A stretch of DNA of 64,000 nt, taken from assembly GCF_043235035.1 (NCBI RefSeq), contig NZ_JAZAQF010000086.1:310001-374000 (forward strand). Direction: 5' to 3'. Origin of the DNA: CACIAM-69d sp001698445. GTDB taxonomy: Bacteria; Cyanobacteriota; Cyanobacteriia; CACIAM-69d. The position numbers were made by a program, and so were the translations under genes. The notes below the pieces were generated by a model. The model was not told where the DNA came from and did no database searches. It worked only from the letters and a program-made list of their open reading frames with translations. This document shows positions 36,278 to 44,981 of the stretch, piece after piece; position 1 is the stretch's first letter; each line of letters starts with the position of its first letter.

Positions 36278-37066
36278 ATGCACCTCACTTGGTTTGATAG
36301 CAATAGCTGGTTAATTGAACTGGCGGGCAAGCGCATTTTGCTTGATCCCTGGTTTGTGGGGCCGCTGATGTTTGGGAATGCCGCTTGGTTTTTTAAGGCC
36401 ACCCATCCCAACCCTCGTCCAATTCCCGCCAATTTGGACTTGGTTCTGCTGTCCCAAGGGCTGGAGGATCACGCCCATCGCCCCACCTTGGAACAGATCG
36501 ATCGCACCGTGCCAGTGTTGGGATCGCCCAGCGCGGCCAAGGTCGCCGAACAGTTGGGGTTCCAAACGGCGATCGCCCTTGATCACGGTCAAACTTGGAC
36601 GCTGGATCAACAGGTGGCCATCCGCGCCACCACCGGCTCCCCCACGGGGCCCAAAACCCTAGAAAACGGCTACATTCTGCGGGCGATCGCGGGGCCCGAA
36701 ACCGGCGAGAGTCTTTACTATGAACCCCATGGCTATCACCCGGCGGAGTTGAGCGAGTTGGGGCCGGTGGATGTGACCCTTTGCCCACTGATGGATCTGT
36801 CGATCGGAGGGTTCCTGTCGATTATTCAGGGAACCAACAGCGCCTTGAAGCTGGCAACCATGTTGCGGCCCCAAGTGATGTTACCGACGGCGGCGGCGGG
36901 TGATGTGCAATACGAAGGTCTGCTGGTGTCCCTGTTGCGGGCGAAGGGCAATGCTGCCGAGCTTCAGACCCAATTGCAGGGGGCAGGGTTAGCAGCCCAA
37001 ATTCTGGAACCCAAACCGGGCGATCGCCTAGCCATGCCCCTCAAGAAGACCTCAGCAATCGCCTAG
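36278..37066 (+). CDS. MBL-fold protein with altered metal motif
   Basis: 262 residues from ATG at 36,278 (MHLTWFDSNSWLIEL); a longer start at 36,200 would add a non-conserved leader. Metallo-beta-lactamase fold in order: a first strand with RILLDPWF, LVLLSQGLEDHAH where HxHxDH is expected, and later YYEPHGYHP. The first two His are replaced by Gln and Leu while Asp and last His remain, so the metal site is probably incomplete. Role unknown. The gene's 3' end overlaps the 3' end of the convergent CHASE2-CHAT gene by 26 bp. Confidence 0.8.
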   Translation: MHLTWFDSNSWLIELAGKRILLDPWFVGPLMFGNAAWFFKATHPNPRPIPANLDLVLLSQGLEDHAHRPTLEQIDRTVPVLGSPSAAKVAEQLGFQTAIALDHGQTWTLDQQVAIRATTGSPTGPKTLENGYILRAIAGPETGESLYYEPHGYHPAELSELGPVDVTLCPLMDLSIGGFLSIIQGTNSALKLATMLRPQVMLPTAAAGDVQYEGLLVSLLRAKGNAAELQTQLQGAGLAAQILEPKPGDRLAMPLKKTSAIA

Positions 37067-39719
37067 GGAGTCGCTGCACCAGGCCAAGCCATCGGGAGAA
37101 CTGGGAACGGCCCTTTCTCCCGGGGACTGGCAACAACACCAGACCCATGGCCACCATGGGCGACACCACCGGTAACCACCAAGCCGCCCAAAAAAAACTG
37201 ATCATCCCGATCCCCCCCACCGCCAGCGAGCCGATCGCCCCAATCCAAAGTCGATCACACCAACGAGGCTGCGGGTTCCGTGCCTGCCAAACCGCCAACA
37301 GCCCTGCCCCAAGACCCGCCCAAAGCAAAATCCACCCCAACTTGTGCGGCCAAGCGATCGCCTGAAGCAAGGGGCGATTGTCCAGCACCGCGCTTATCAG
37401 TTGGCTGATGCCATGAGCCTGAATCTCCAAGCCCGGAATCTCCTGCCCACCCGGCAGTTTCCATCGATCCTCGGAACTGGCTTGGATATTGCCAATTAAT
37501 ACGATCGGGTTGGGTTGACCAGTCCAAGGAATTCGATCGGTACTTTGCAACACCTCTCGCAGGGGCAAACGTACCCAATCCGCCCGCCGAGGAGCCAACA
37601 GCAGTTGATTGCCTTGGTCATCAAACCACCCATACCCCCCCGCTCCAGCGGTGATTTGGGGAATTGTGACGGAACCATACTGCCATCGATCGCCCACGGC
37701 CTGAAATGCCACCCTCTGTTGCTTCAGGTAATCATCCATCAACAGAGCACTCAGCCCATAGGTGGCGTGACAAGCTTGGCTGGACTGGGGAGCCGCCATG
37801 GCCAAGAGTTGCCGTCGCACCACCCTTTTTGAATCACTGGCTTGGTCAGAAAAAGCCACCCGATCGCGCTTCAAGCCCACTGGGGCTGGAATTTCCGCAG
37901 AATCTTCCGTTGGGTCAGCTAATTTGCACAGACCCACCACCCGAGGATTCGACCAGAGGCGCTTTCGCCAAGCGGAGGTCAGCGGCCAGGGATAATAAAT
38001 ATCCACCCCGATAACACTGGGTTTCAGGGTAGCCAGTCGCTCCTGAAGCTTGGCCAAGGCCTCCGGAGCCAAGGAGCTGACCTCACCCTCGGTCGTTGGA
38101 ATCCGTCGCCGTCGCCAACCTTGACGATCTTGATAAGCCACGTCATTTTCATCAATCGTGACCAGCAAAATACGTTGATCTTGTAATTCCAACGGCCGCT
38201 GCTGCAACATTGCGTCATAAACCCAAAATTCCGGGGTTTGAATTATGCCGCCTAGGCCAATGGTGATTCCCGTGGCTAAGAGTGCCTGCCCACCCAGTTG
38301 CCATGGCTTCAGACTAATTTTCGGACTGATTTTCGGGCTAATTTTCTGATTGTTTTCTGGACTCAGTGCCTGATTTAATTTCTGACTGATTTCCTGATTT
38401 GATTCCTGGTCTAACTTCTGGCTTGATTTTTGACTGGATTTCTGACTGGATTTTTGACTGATTTCCTGATTGGGTTCCTGGCTGAATTTCTGACTGGATT
38501 TTTGACTGATTTCCTGATTGGGTTCCTGGCTGAATTTCTGGATTGGATCCTGCCTCAGTGACCGATCGCTGCCGAACCGAACTGCACTCGGGTCAACGGG
38601 TTCGCTCCAGCTTTGGAAATCAGCTTCCGCGTGGGAGCGATCGGGCCAAGCGGGCAAATCTAACAGGGGGTGGTGAAACACCAGCGGCAACCAATCGGCC
38701 CTTGGAAATTTGGCACTGGAGCGTTGGAGCGATCGACGGGCTTCATACAGAGCTAGGGGCAGCGACCGCGATTGGGCATAGTGAGTCAGAAAGTCCTTGA
38801 GGAAATATTGAGCAAGCACATCGGGCACCGAAGCCCGCATCACAATGGCGGCCGGTAGGTGCGATCGATGAAGTGCTTCCGCCAAGTCCACACTGTGGCA
38901 ACAGTTAAAAATCGCCAGTTGCAACCCCTGTTGAACCGCGCCTTCAAGGGCATGGCTGAAGTTTTCTACGGAAATGTTGTGCTGAAGGTTAAGGCCAATC
39001 TGACCCGATCGGCTTATGGTTCCGGGGTAGCCATGGCCCGCAAAGACCAGCACCTGCGGTTGGTTATCGCGCAGGGCATCAAAAAACTGTTCAGGAGTCG
39101 GAGCATCCAGCAACTGCACATCCGCCAGCCCTGCTGTGTTCAATTGCTGAAGAGCCTGTCGATCGGGATCAAGGTCTAAATTCGTCCGATCGCCCAAAGC
39201 CGCCAAAATCCGAACCAAGCCCCCAGGAGTCGATCGCGCCTGAATGGGTGGTGTTTTGCCACTGGTTGGACAACAGCCCCAGGCGAACCGGTGACCTTTC
39301 AGGGGTTTCCACTCGTCCCAAGGCAGCCTTGGCACATGGCGATCGTCCGTGGCGATCGACAGCCACAGATCATCGTCGGGATTGCTAAATCGCAGAATTT
39401 CATGGGTAATTTCCCGAAAGCTTTCCCCCTCCAACCAGTTGTTAAACAGGGTTTGCAGGCGCTCGGCCGCGATTTGGCACTGTTGACGATGCAAAGGAAG
39501 GGGCAACTGCCGCTGAATGCCCTTCACCTTAATTCGCAAGTTGGGATAACTCGCCCACAAGTCCCAAAATTCTGTGGCCACCTGGGCCAATTCCGGCGCT
39601 GGCGGCAGGCGAGTATTGCAAGTTTGTTTGTGATGGGGACTGCGCCACAAGTCCAAACGGACCAACAGTTCCTCCGTTGCCAGACAACCGTGAAGCGAGA
39701 GTTTTACCCGAAAGGTCAT
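37041..39719 (-). CDS. CHAT (caspase-like) protease fused to a CHASE2 sensor
   Basis: 892 residues, ATG at 39,719. The N-terminal ~100 residues have no clear match, then a CHAT peptidase domain of about 160-375 with catalytic His near 229 (VFAGHGYPG) and Cys near 273 (AIFNCCHS). A Ser/Gln/Lys linker (about 386-466) made of tandem repeats follows, then one TM about 470-490. An extracytoplasmic CHASE2 domain (about 495-785) contains TIDENDVAYQDRQGW and GVDIYYPWP. Three C-terminal TM segments end about residue 880. CHAT proteases act in prokaryotic caspase-like systems; CHASE2 is an extracellular sensor. So the predicted job is stimulus-gated proteolysis on the cytoplasmic side. Substrate unknown. 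Confidence 0.88.
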   Translation of the reverse strand: MTFRVKLSLHGCLATEELLVRLDLWRSPHHKQTCNTRLPPAPELAQVATEFWDLWASYPNLRIKVKGIQRQLPLPLHRQQCQIAAERLQTLFNNWLEGESFREITHEILRFSNPDDDLWLSIATDDRHVPRLPWDEWKPLKGHRFAWGCCPTSGKTPPIQARSTPGGLVRILAALGDRTNLDLDPDRQALQQLNTAGLADVQLLDAPTPEQFFDALRDNQPQVLVFAGHGYPGTISRSGQIGLNLQHNISVENFSHALEGAVQQGLQLAIFNCCHSVDLAEALHRSHLPAAIVMRASVPDVLAQYFLKDFLTHYAQSRSLPLALYEARRSLQRSSAKFPRADWLPLVFHHPLLDLPAWPDRSHAEADFQSWSEPVDPSAVRFGSDRSLRQDPIQKFSQEPNQEISQKSSQKFSQEPNQEISQKSSQKSSQKSSQKLDQESNQEISQKLNQALSPENNQKISPKISPKISLKPWQLGGQALLATGITIGLGGIIQTPEFWVYDAMLQQRPLELQDQRILLVTIDENDVAYQDRQGWRRRRIPTTEGEVSSLAPEALAKLQERLATLKPSVIGVDIYYPWPLTSAWRKRLWSNPRVVGLCKLADPTEDSAEIPAPVGLKRDRVAFSDQASDSKRVVRRQLLAMAAPQSSQACHATYGLSALLMDDYLKQQRVAFQAVGDRWQYGSVTIPQITAGAGGYGWFDDQGNQLLLAPRRADWVRLPLREVLQSTDRIPWTGQPNPIVLIGNIQASSEDRWKLPGGQEIPGLEIQAHGISQLISAVLDNRPLLQAIAWPHKLGWILLWAGLGAGLLAVWQARNPQPRWCDRLWIGAIGSLAVGGIGMISFFWAAWWLPVVSPMVAMGLVLLPVPGRKGRSQFSRWLGLVQRLPRRLLRSS
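38300..38560. repeat. in-frame minisatellite in the CHASE2-CHAT linker
   Basis: About 260 bp of 12-15-bp units, each a variant of TTTCTGACTGGA or TTCCTGATTGGG, all in frame. The protein reads as repeats of SQEPNQEI and SQKSSQK. One 48-bp block is duplicated almost exactly (at 38,437-38,532). The unit word family is like that at 13,246-13,336. Confidence 0.8.
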
Positions 39720-39774
39720 TGAGCGGGATGGGTCGCAAGATTAAGCGGGATTTCTTTAGTATCTGCGAAAGCTA

Positions 39775-39917
39775 GGGCCTGTCGTCATTTCCTAGGATCA
39801 GGCGGAAACGATTGATTTTCCATGTCCCAGTCGTTGTAACAAGGGGCTTGAGCATCTTGTCCCCCCACAATCTGCCAACGGCAGAATCAGGGTTTCAGGC
39901 GATTTGACGACAGGCCC
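39775..39917. mobile_element. MITE-like element, copy B (143 bp)
   Basis: Perfect ends GGGCCTGTCGTCA and TGACGACAGGCCC, TA on both sides, no gene inside. The right end ATCAGGGTTTCAGGCGATT is shared with copy A. The interior carries a diverged copy of the dispersed palindromic repeat core (CAAGGGGCTTGAGCATCTTG). Flanked by a 17-bp direct repeat, TAGTATCTGCGAAAGCT, at 39,757-39,773 and 39,918-39,934. Confidence 0.75.
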
Positions 39918-40000
39918 TAGTATCTGCGAAAGCTTCTCTAAAATCCCGCAATTGCCCCCATCAGCTCATTTCAACTCCCTATTAATCTTGCAACTTCCTA

Positions 40001-41173
40001 TTAATCATTAACCGTAATCCTGGGTAGGCGATGCTTAAAGCCGCAAAGGATTTCCCAAGAAATGGTTCCCAGCCGATCGGCCCAATCTTCTGCCGGAATT
40101 TGCTGGCCGGCATCCTCTCCCAACAGGGTGACCACCTCACCCGGCATCAGATCGCCGGGAAAGTCCGTCACGTCCAACATCAATTGATCCATGGTGATTG
40201 ACCCAATCTGCGGAACCGATCGCCCGCGAATCAAAACCTGCATTTGGTTAGACAGGTTGCGCGGCACTCCATCGGCATAACCAATTCCGACCACGGCTAC
40301 CCGGGTGGGCCGCTGGGCGACGTAACGATGGCCATAGCTCACCCCCTCACCGGGTTCGATGGTTTTCAGTTGGGTGATGCGGGCCCGAATGCTCATCACC
40401 GGCCGCAGGGGCAAAATGCCGGCCAGGTGTGGTGCGGGGGTCAAGCCATAAAGCGCCAGGCCGGCCCGCACCCGATCAAAGTGGTAAGCCTGATCGGCCA
40501 GTAGGGCGGCGGAATTGGCCATGTGAATTTTGGGCAGGGTCAGGCCGCTCGATCGGGCCCGTTGGGAAAAATCCTGCAAAAACCCCTGAAATCGCTGATA
40601 TTGCAGCCGCATCACCGTGGGATCCGGTTCATCGGCCGTGGCGAAGTGGGAATACAAACTGGCCAGGTGTAGGGGCGACGCTTGGGCAACCCATTGGGCC
40701 CAGTCAGCGGCTTCCGTCCAGCGGGTTCCCAGCCGGGCCATGCCTGTGTCGATGTTGAGGTGTACCGGCAGCGATCGCCCTAAGGATTTCAGCACCTCCG
40801 CAAAGGTGAAACTCTGTTGCAAGGTGCAGAGGGTGGGTTGCAGTTTCCAATGCAGCAGCGCCTTGATCTGATCAGCGGTGTGAGCTGCGCCTAACACCAA
40901 AATGGGTGCATCAATGTTGGCTTCTCGGAGTTGGCCGCCTTCCTCGATCGTGGCCACGGCCAGCCATTGGGCCCCCGCCGCCAGGGCCGATCGGGCAATG
41001 GTCGCCGCCCCGTGGCCATAGGCATCGGCCTTGACTACCGCCAACAATTCCACCCGATCGCCCACCCAGGTTTTCAGGTGGCGCACATTGTGGCGCAGGG
41101 CCGCCAGGTCAATTTCCACCCAGGCCCGCTCGCGCTGCAACCAAGTCAGGGACGGCTGTTGCTGCACTAACAT
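40001..41173 (-). CDS. alr: alanine racemase
   Basis: 390 residues. PLP enzyme that interconverts L- and D-alanine for peptidoglycan. AVVKADAYGHG carries the PLP Lys48, and GEGVSYGHRYVA contains the second catalytic Tyr. The GSITMDQLMLDVTD C-terminal block is intact. ATG at 41,173. Stands alone on the minus strand; a MITE-like element sits 80 bp beyond its stop. Confidence 0.96.
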   Translation of the reverse strand: MLVQQQPSLTWLQRERAWVEIDLAALRHNVRHLKTWVGDRVELLAVVKADAYGHGAATIARSALAAGAQWLAVATIEEGGQLREANIDAPILVLGAAHTADQIKALLHWKLQPTLCTLQQSFTFAEVLKSLGRSLPVHLNIDTGMARLGTRWTEAADWAQWVAQASPLHLASLYSHFATADEPDPTVMRLQYQRFQGFLQDFSQRARSSGLTLPKIHMANSAALLADQAYHFDRVRAGLALYGLTPAPHLAGILPLRPVMSIRARITQLKTIEPGEGVSYGHRYVAQRPTRVAVVGIGYADGVPRNLSNQMQVLIRGRSVPQIGSITMDQLMLDVTDFPGDLMPGEVVTLLGEDAGQQIPAEDWADRLGTISWEILCGFKHRLPRITVND

Positions 41174-41508
41174 GTTCGATTGTCTCCTTCACACCACGGT
41201 TGGGCCGTTGGCCCGTTGGATCGATCGCCGCTGTCCGGTTTCGGCAATTCCGGCAACGCTCGATCGCCCCAACCATAGCGCACCCATTCCGTAAACTCAC
41301 CAAACTCACCGCTGTGGCGGAACTGGCGGCACTGGCCACATCGATCGCCTCTGAAGGGCCGGTTGGCCATGGCCCGGCTCCCATTAGTCCAGTTCCCAGC
41401 CCGCTGGAATTCCTGAACCGCAATTCCCCAAACCATCTGCAACATCAGCGATAGAATAGGTTCATCAAAAATGAAAGCACTGTGAAAATCAGCGCTAGTT
41501 CCTGCTGA

Positions 41509-41549
41509 TTTCGCCTTGTTTTCGCCTTGTTTTCGCCTTGTTTTCGCCG
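41509..41549. repeat. tandem 12-bp repeat upstream of the half-transporter pair
   Basis: TTTTCGCCTTGT occurs about 3.4 times immediately before the likely GTG start at 41,575. The remainder of the 41,174-41,574 gap shows no gene. Confidence 0.75.
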
Positions 41550-41574
41550 TTTCCCGCCGCCGTTACGAGATCCC

Positions 41575-41955
41575 GTGAACTTGTCTGATCCTTCTGCCCT
41601 CACCCCGGCCCAGTCCGAGGCCCAACCCGATCGCCCATCAGCGGCTCAATCGCCCGCCACCAGCGCCCGCAGCAATTTCCTCAGCGCCTTTGCCTCCACC
41701 TTCATCGCCATCTTTTTGGCGGAATTTGGGGACAAAACGCAAGTGGCTGTTCTGCTGATGGCTGCTGAGTCCCATCAACCTTGGGTGGTGTTTTTGGGAG
41801 CCACGATCGCCCTCATTTCCACCAGTTTGGTTGGTGTGCTGTTGGGTCAGCTTTTGGCTCGTTGGGTGTCGATCAAAACCCTGGAAACCATCGTGGGCGC
41901 GATTCTGTTGATGGTATCCGTCTCCCTGTTGTGGGAAGCCATGGTTGGAGGGTAG
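41575..41955 (+). CDS. UPF0016/GDT1 half-size transporter, first subunit
   Basis: 126 residues from GTG at 41,575 (no usable in-frame ATG). A Pro-rich soluble N-terminus (about 40 residues) precedes three TM segments with the family motif EFGDKT at about residue 60. GDT1/TMEM165 proteins carry Mn2+ (and Ca2+) in exchange for protons. Here the usual duplicated six-TM protein is encoded as two adjacent half genes; this is the first. A 4-bp gap separates it from the second. In photosynthetic membranes this family supplies Mn, but localisation here is inferred. Confidence 0.82.
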   Translation: MNLSDPSALTPAQSEAQPDRPSAAQSPATSARSNFLSAFASTFIAIFLAEFGDKTQVAVLLMAAESHQPWVVFLGATIALISTSLVGVLLGQLLARWVSIKTLETIVGAILLMVSVSLLWEAMVGG

Positions 41956-41959
41956 GGTT

Positions 41960-42268
41960 ATGAATTGGCAATTACTGGGACTGAGTTTTATCACTGTGTT
42001 TTTGGCGGAATTGGGCGACAAGAGCCAACTGGCCGCGATCGCCCTCAGTGGCGGTTCCCGATCGCCCCGAGCCGTGTTTGCGGGCACGGCGGCCGCCCTG
42101 GTGTTTGCCAGCCTGATTGGGGTTGTGATTGGCGAGGGCACGGCCCAACTTTTGCCCACCCGCTTGGTGAAGGCAGCCGCCGCGATCGGGTTTGCGATTA
42201 TGGGTCTGCGATTGTTGTGGCCCGCAACGGATTTTCCCCCGGACTACGAGGCTCCCGAAGCAGATTAA
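41960..42268 (+). CDS. UPF0016/GDT1 half-size transporter, second subunit
   Basis: 102 residues, ATG at 41,960. Three TM segments with motif ELGDKS near residue 17, matching the second half of GDT1/TMEM165. Follows the first subunit after 4 bp, so the two are almost certainly co-translated and form a heteromer. No other cargo can be inferred. Confidence 0.85.
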   Translation: MNWQLLGLSFITVFLAELGDKSQLAAIALSGGSRSPRAVFAGTAAALVFASLIGVVIGEGTAQLLPTRLVKAAAAIGFAIMGLRLLWPATDFPPDYEAPEAD

Positions 42269-42323
42269 GCGGGCGATCGGCCTCATGCACGAACACTCGC
42301 CCAAATCCCTAACGCTCAAGCCA

Positions 42324-43583
42324 CTAACGCTCAAACCGCACATCCACATCCGGTTCACTCTCGGATTGGTTAGCGGGCCGGTTGGTGGATCGATTGGCGG
42401 GCGGGGTTGCCCGTTCCGGCCCCGGGCCCGGAGCTTGTACCTGTTCCTCAAGCTGTTGCGTAGTGGCCAGAAATTGCCCCAGCGCCGTAATAATCACCCG
42501 CAAGCTGCTGCGAAATTGTGGATCGCCCGTCAGCTCATCCAAATCACCAGTGATTTTTTCAAGATTTTGGAGGGTCGATCGCGCGGAATTCACCGTTTGT
42601 TGCAACATCAACAGACTCTGGGGACTCTTAATCGCCCCCGTGATGTCCCGCAAATTGGCCGCCGTTTGGGCCGCATTTTCCGTCAGCGCATCCAAATTTT
42701 GCAGGAGGTTGCTACCGCGTAACTGACGCATGGCGGGCGCAACCTCTCCCAACGCATTGCGCAGACTCGCGCTGGTTTCCGCCAAGCTGGTCAACGTTCG
42801 GCTCAAATTCCCCCGGTTACTGACAATCAGCCCATTAACGTTTGTGCTGGTTTGCTCCAGGGAATTGGCGGTGCGGACAATGGCCGTGGTAGTGCTGCCC
42901 GTGGCGCGGTTAATGGTGTCTGAGGTGCGGGTGATGGAACGGGCAGTGTTGCCAAAGGTGCGCACCTCCTGTTGCAGGGCCCGCGCCAAACTGGCTGCAT
43001 CTCGACTGAGCTGTCGAATCTCGGCCGTGGTGGCGTTGAGGTTGCCCATGGCTCGATCGACCTTGCCTTGAAATGTCGGATCCGTAATCAAATCTGCAAT
43101 TTTGACGATCGCCCGAATCAACGATCCATAGTTAATGGGCGGGCTGCCCACCAGGCGATCGCCCCCACAAAGCAACAACTGGGAATCACAATCCCCTTGG
43201 GCTGGCCCCGGCCCCACCGTGGGCACTGGCCGACTGTCGTTAAGGGGACGAATGGCCAACGATGCTTCACCAATCAACCCGGTGCGATCGACCTCCGCCG
43301 AGGATTGGCGAGGCATTCGTAACTCCGGATTTTCAACCTCAATCACCACATCAACCGAGTTGGAAGCCGCCTGAATATCCGTCACCTTGCCAACCGGCAC
43401 CCCACGGAACAAAACCGGAGAGCCAACCTTCAGCCCATCGGCATTGGCAAACTCAACAATTAAACGATAGGGACGACGACCCAAATAGGTTTCACTGAGC
43501 CACAAACTCAGCACCGCAACTAGCCCCAGTCCCAATAGCACCAGCAGACCAACGGCCCCCTCTCGGACAGTGCGCGATCGCAT
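42324..43583 (-). CDS. MCE-family (MlaD-like) lipid-transport protein
   Basis: 419 residues, ATG at 43,583. One N-terminal TM (about 10-30, basic residues before it) anchors an MCE domain (about 38-130: YRLIVEFANADGLKVGS, LFRGVPVGKV, SAEVDRTGLIGEASLAI). A long helical, coiled-coil-like region follows (about 180-370) rich in LSRD, LEQT, LNAL words, then a Pro/Asn/Arg low-complexity tail. Acts as a substrate-binding subunit of an ABC lipid-transport system at the inner membrane or periplasm; partner permease and ATPase genes are not next to it. Confidence 0.88.
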   Translation of the reverse strand: MRSRTVREGAVGLLVLLGLGLVAVLSLWLSETYLGRRPYRLIVEFANADGLKVGSPVLFRGVPVGKVTDIQAASNSVDVVIEVENPELRMPRQSSAEVDRTGLIGEASLAIRPLNDSRPVPTVGPGPAQGDCDSQLLLCGGDRLVGSPPINYGSLIRAIVKIADLITDPTFQGKVDRAMGNLNATTAEIRQLSRDAASLARALQQEVRTFGNTARSITRTSDTINRATGSTTTAIVRTANSLEQTSTNVNGLIVSNRGNLSRTLTSLAETSASLRNALGEVAPAMRQLRGSNLLQNLDALTENAAQTAANLRDITGAIKSPQSLLMLQQTVNSARSTLQNLEKITGDLDELTGDPQFRSSLRVIITALGQFLATTQQLEEQVQAPGPGPERATPPANRSTNRPANQSESEPDVDVRFER

Positions 43584-44981
43584 GGTAAATCGTCTCCTAA
43601 TGGCACTGGTTAGAGCAATTCAATAGACTAAGTAGCAGTTGGATCACGATCAGCCACACCAGCAGTCAACAACGTAGAGATAAAAAATGGAGATCTCCAG
43701 GAGAGCTTAAACAGAGGCAAGGCCCAGGCAGACTCACGCCCAAGCAATTCCTCCCAGTTCATCGCTCCTCAGCCATCGCTCTCAAGCGATGACTCCAGGG
43801 TGACCCCCGATCGGTGAACTCAGCCCAAGCCAATGGTAGGGGCTGGCCTCCGCTTGTCCTCAAATTCGACGAAGACCGGTCAGATCAGACCCAGAATGAA
43901 CCAAAGACGGCTCCGATGTCTAGCGGCAGGTCTTGACCACAGGGATCCTAGCCAAATCTGGGCCATGGCGTTTGGCGATGGCGCTCGGCCAAAGTCAATT
44001 GGGTTGGAATTGCTCTGGAAGCCTTAAGGATTCCGGACGCTGTTCCCCAATCTGCGAAACGAGGGATAACCTACCCTAAATCCTTGCTGAAATTGCCCCG
44101 ATCGCCTGTGTTCTCCCTCACAGGCCGGCGGAGAATGTCAGCTAAGATTTTGGGAGGTTCAACAGGTTCAGGTTCGATCGCTTCCTTGGGCAACCCTACC
44201 CGCCATCGGTTCCAATTCGTCAAAAACGGTTTAGTGCCCAATTGAGTCAGATTAGGTCAATATAGTTGTCGATAGTTGTCGGGTAATCACCTGGCACGAT
44301 CGGGGCCCAACGGGTCAAAATCGAAGTCACCCAGCGCTGCTGGAATTTCACGCCTGCTGAATAGATCTGTCTGCTCGATCCGTTATCCGGATTCAGGATC
44401 TGGATCCAGTGGTTGCGGAGCCGCTCAGGGCCCAACGCTAGCTTTGGCATCTGAGGCGAGGATCTGGGTCGGGGATCTGGGTCAAAGCTCTAGGTCGATG
44501 AAAATTTTAGAATTGCCCAAATGCTATCCCAGACTACAAATCTGACGGCAATCGGGACAAGCTTTGATTTAAATCACCTCGCCTGTGCGAATGCGGCTTT
44601 ACTCTAGTTTTGGTTTAACCAGACTCTACCTGGATTACAGTCCAACCACCTTGCATCTTGCGAATCCCTGTGCATCAATTGGCCTAACGCAAAGTCAATC
44701 TAGAGCTTCTAGCCGAGATTCCTCACTGGAAATTCTTGCTGAGAATTCTAGAGATGCATTCTTCAGCGATGCAATCTGTGTCCAGGGCCGGGCTGCGACC
44801 GTCGGTTGTTTTCGGCAATGCTTTCGGCAAACATCGTTGGTCATGCTCCGTATGAATTCCGCCTGAATCTCCATCTGCTGACCCACCGCAATGTTTTCCC
44901 CAGTCATGCGACCGATCGCGCTAGGCTGTATGGCATCGGGGAGCGTCACTCTGCACTGAAATTTGGCTTATCCGCTTACCC
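43584..44981. other. 1.4-kb region without a supported gene
   Basis: Unusually long gap between divergent genes. Small frames on both strands (for example 44,247-44,450 minus) have no recognisable domain. The tandem AGTTGTCGAT is at 44,264-44,283. No RNase P, tmRNA or SRP RNA signature was recognised by eye. A structured RNA or decayed gene is possible. Confidence 0.4.

Noticed and set aside
43780..43930. Search for RNase P, tmRNA or SRP RNA in the long gap
   Set aside because: None of their conserved core sequences could be found.
44247..44450. 67-codon minus frame ending PGDYPTTIDNYIDLI
   Set aside because: Looks protein-like but has no recognised family or start signal.
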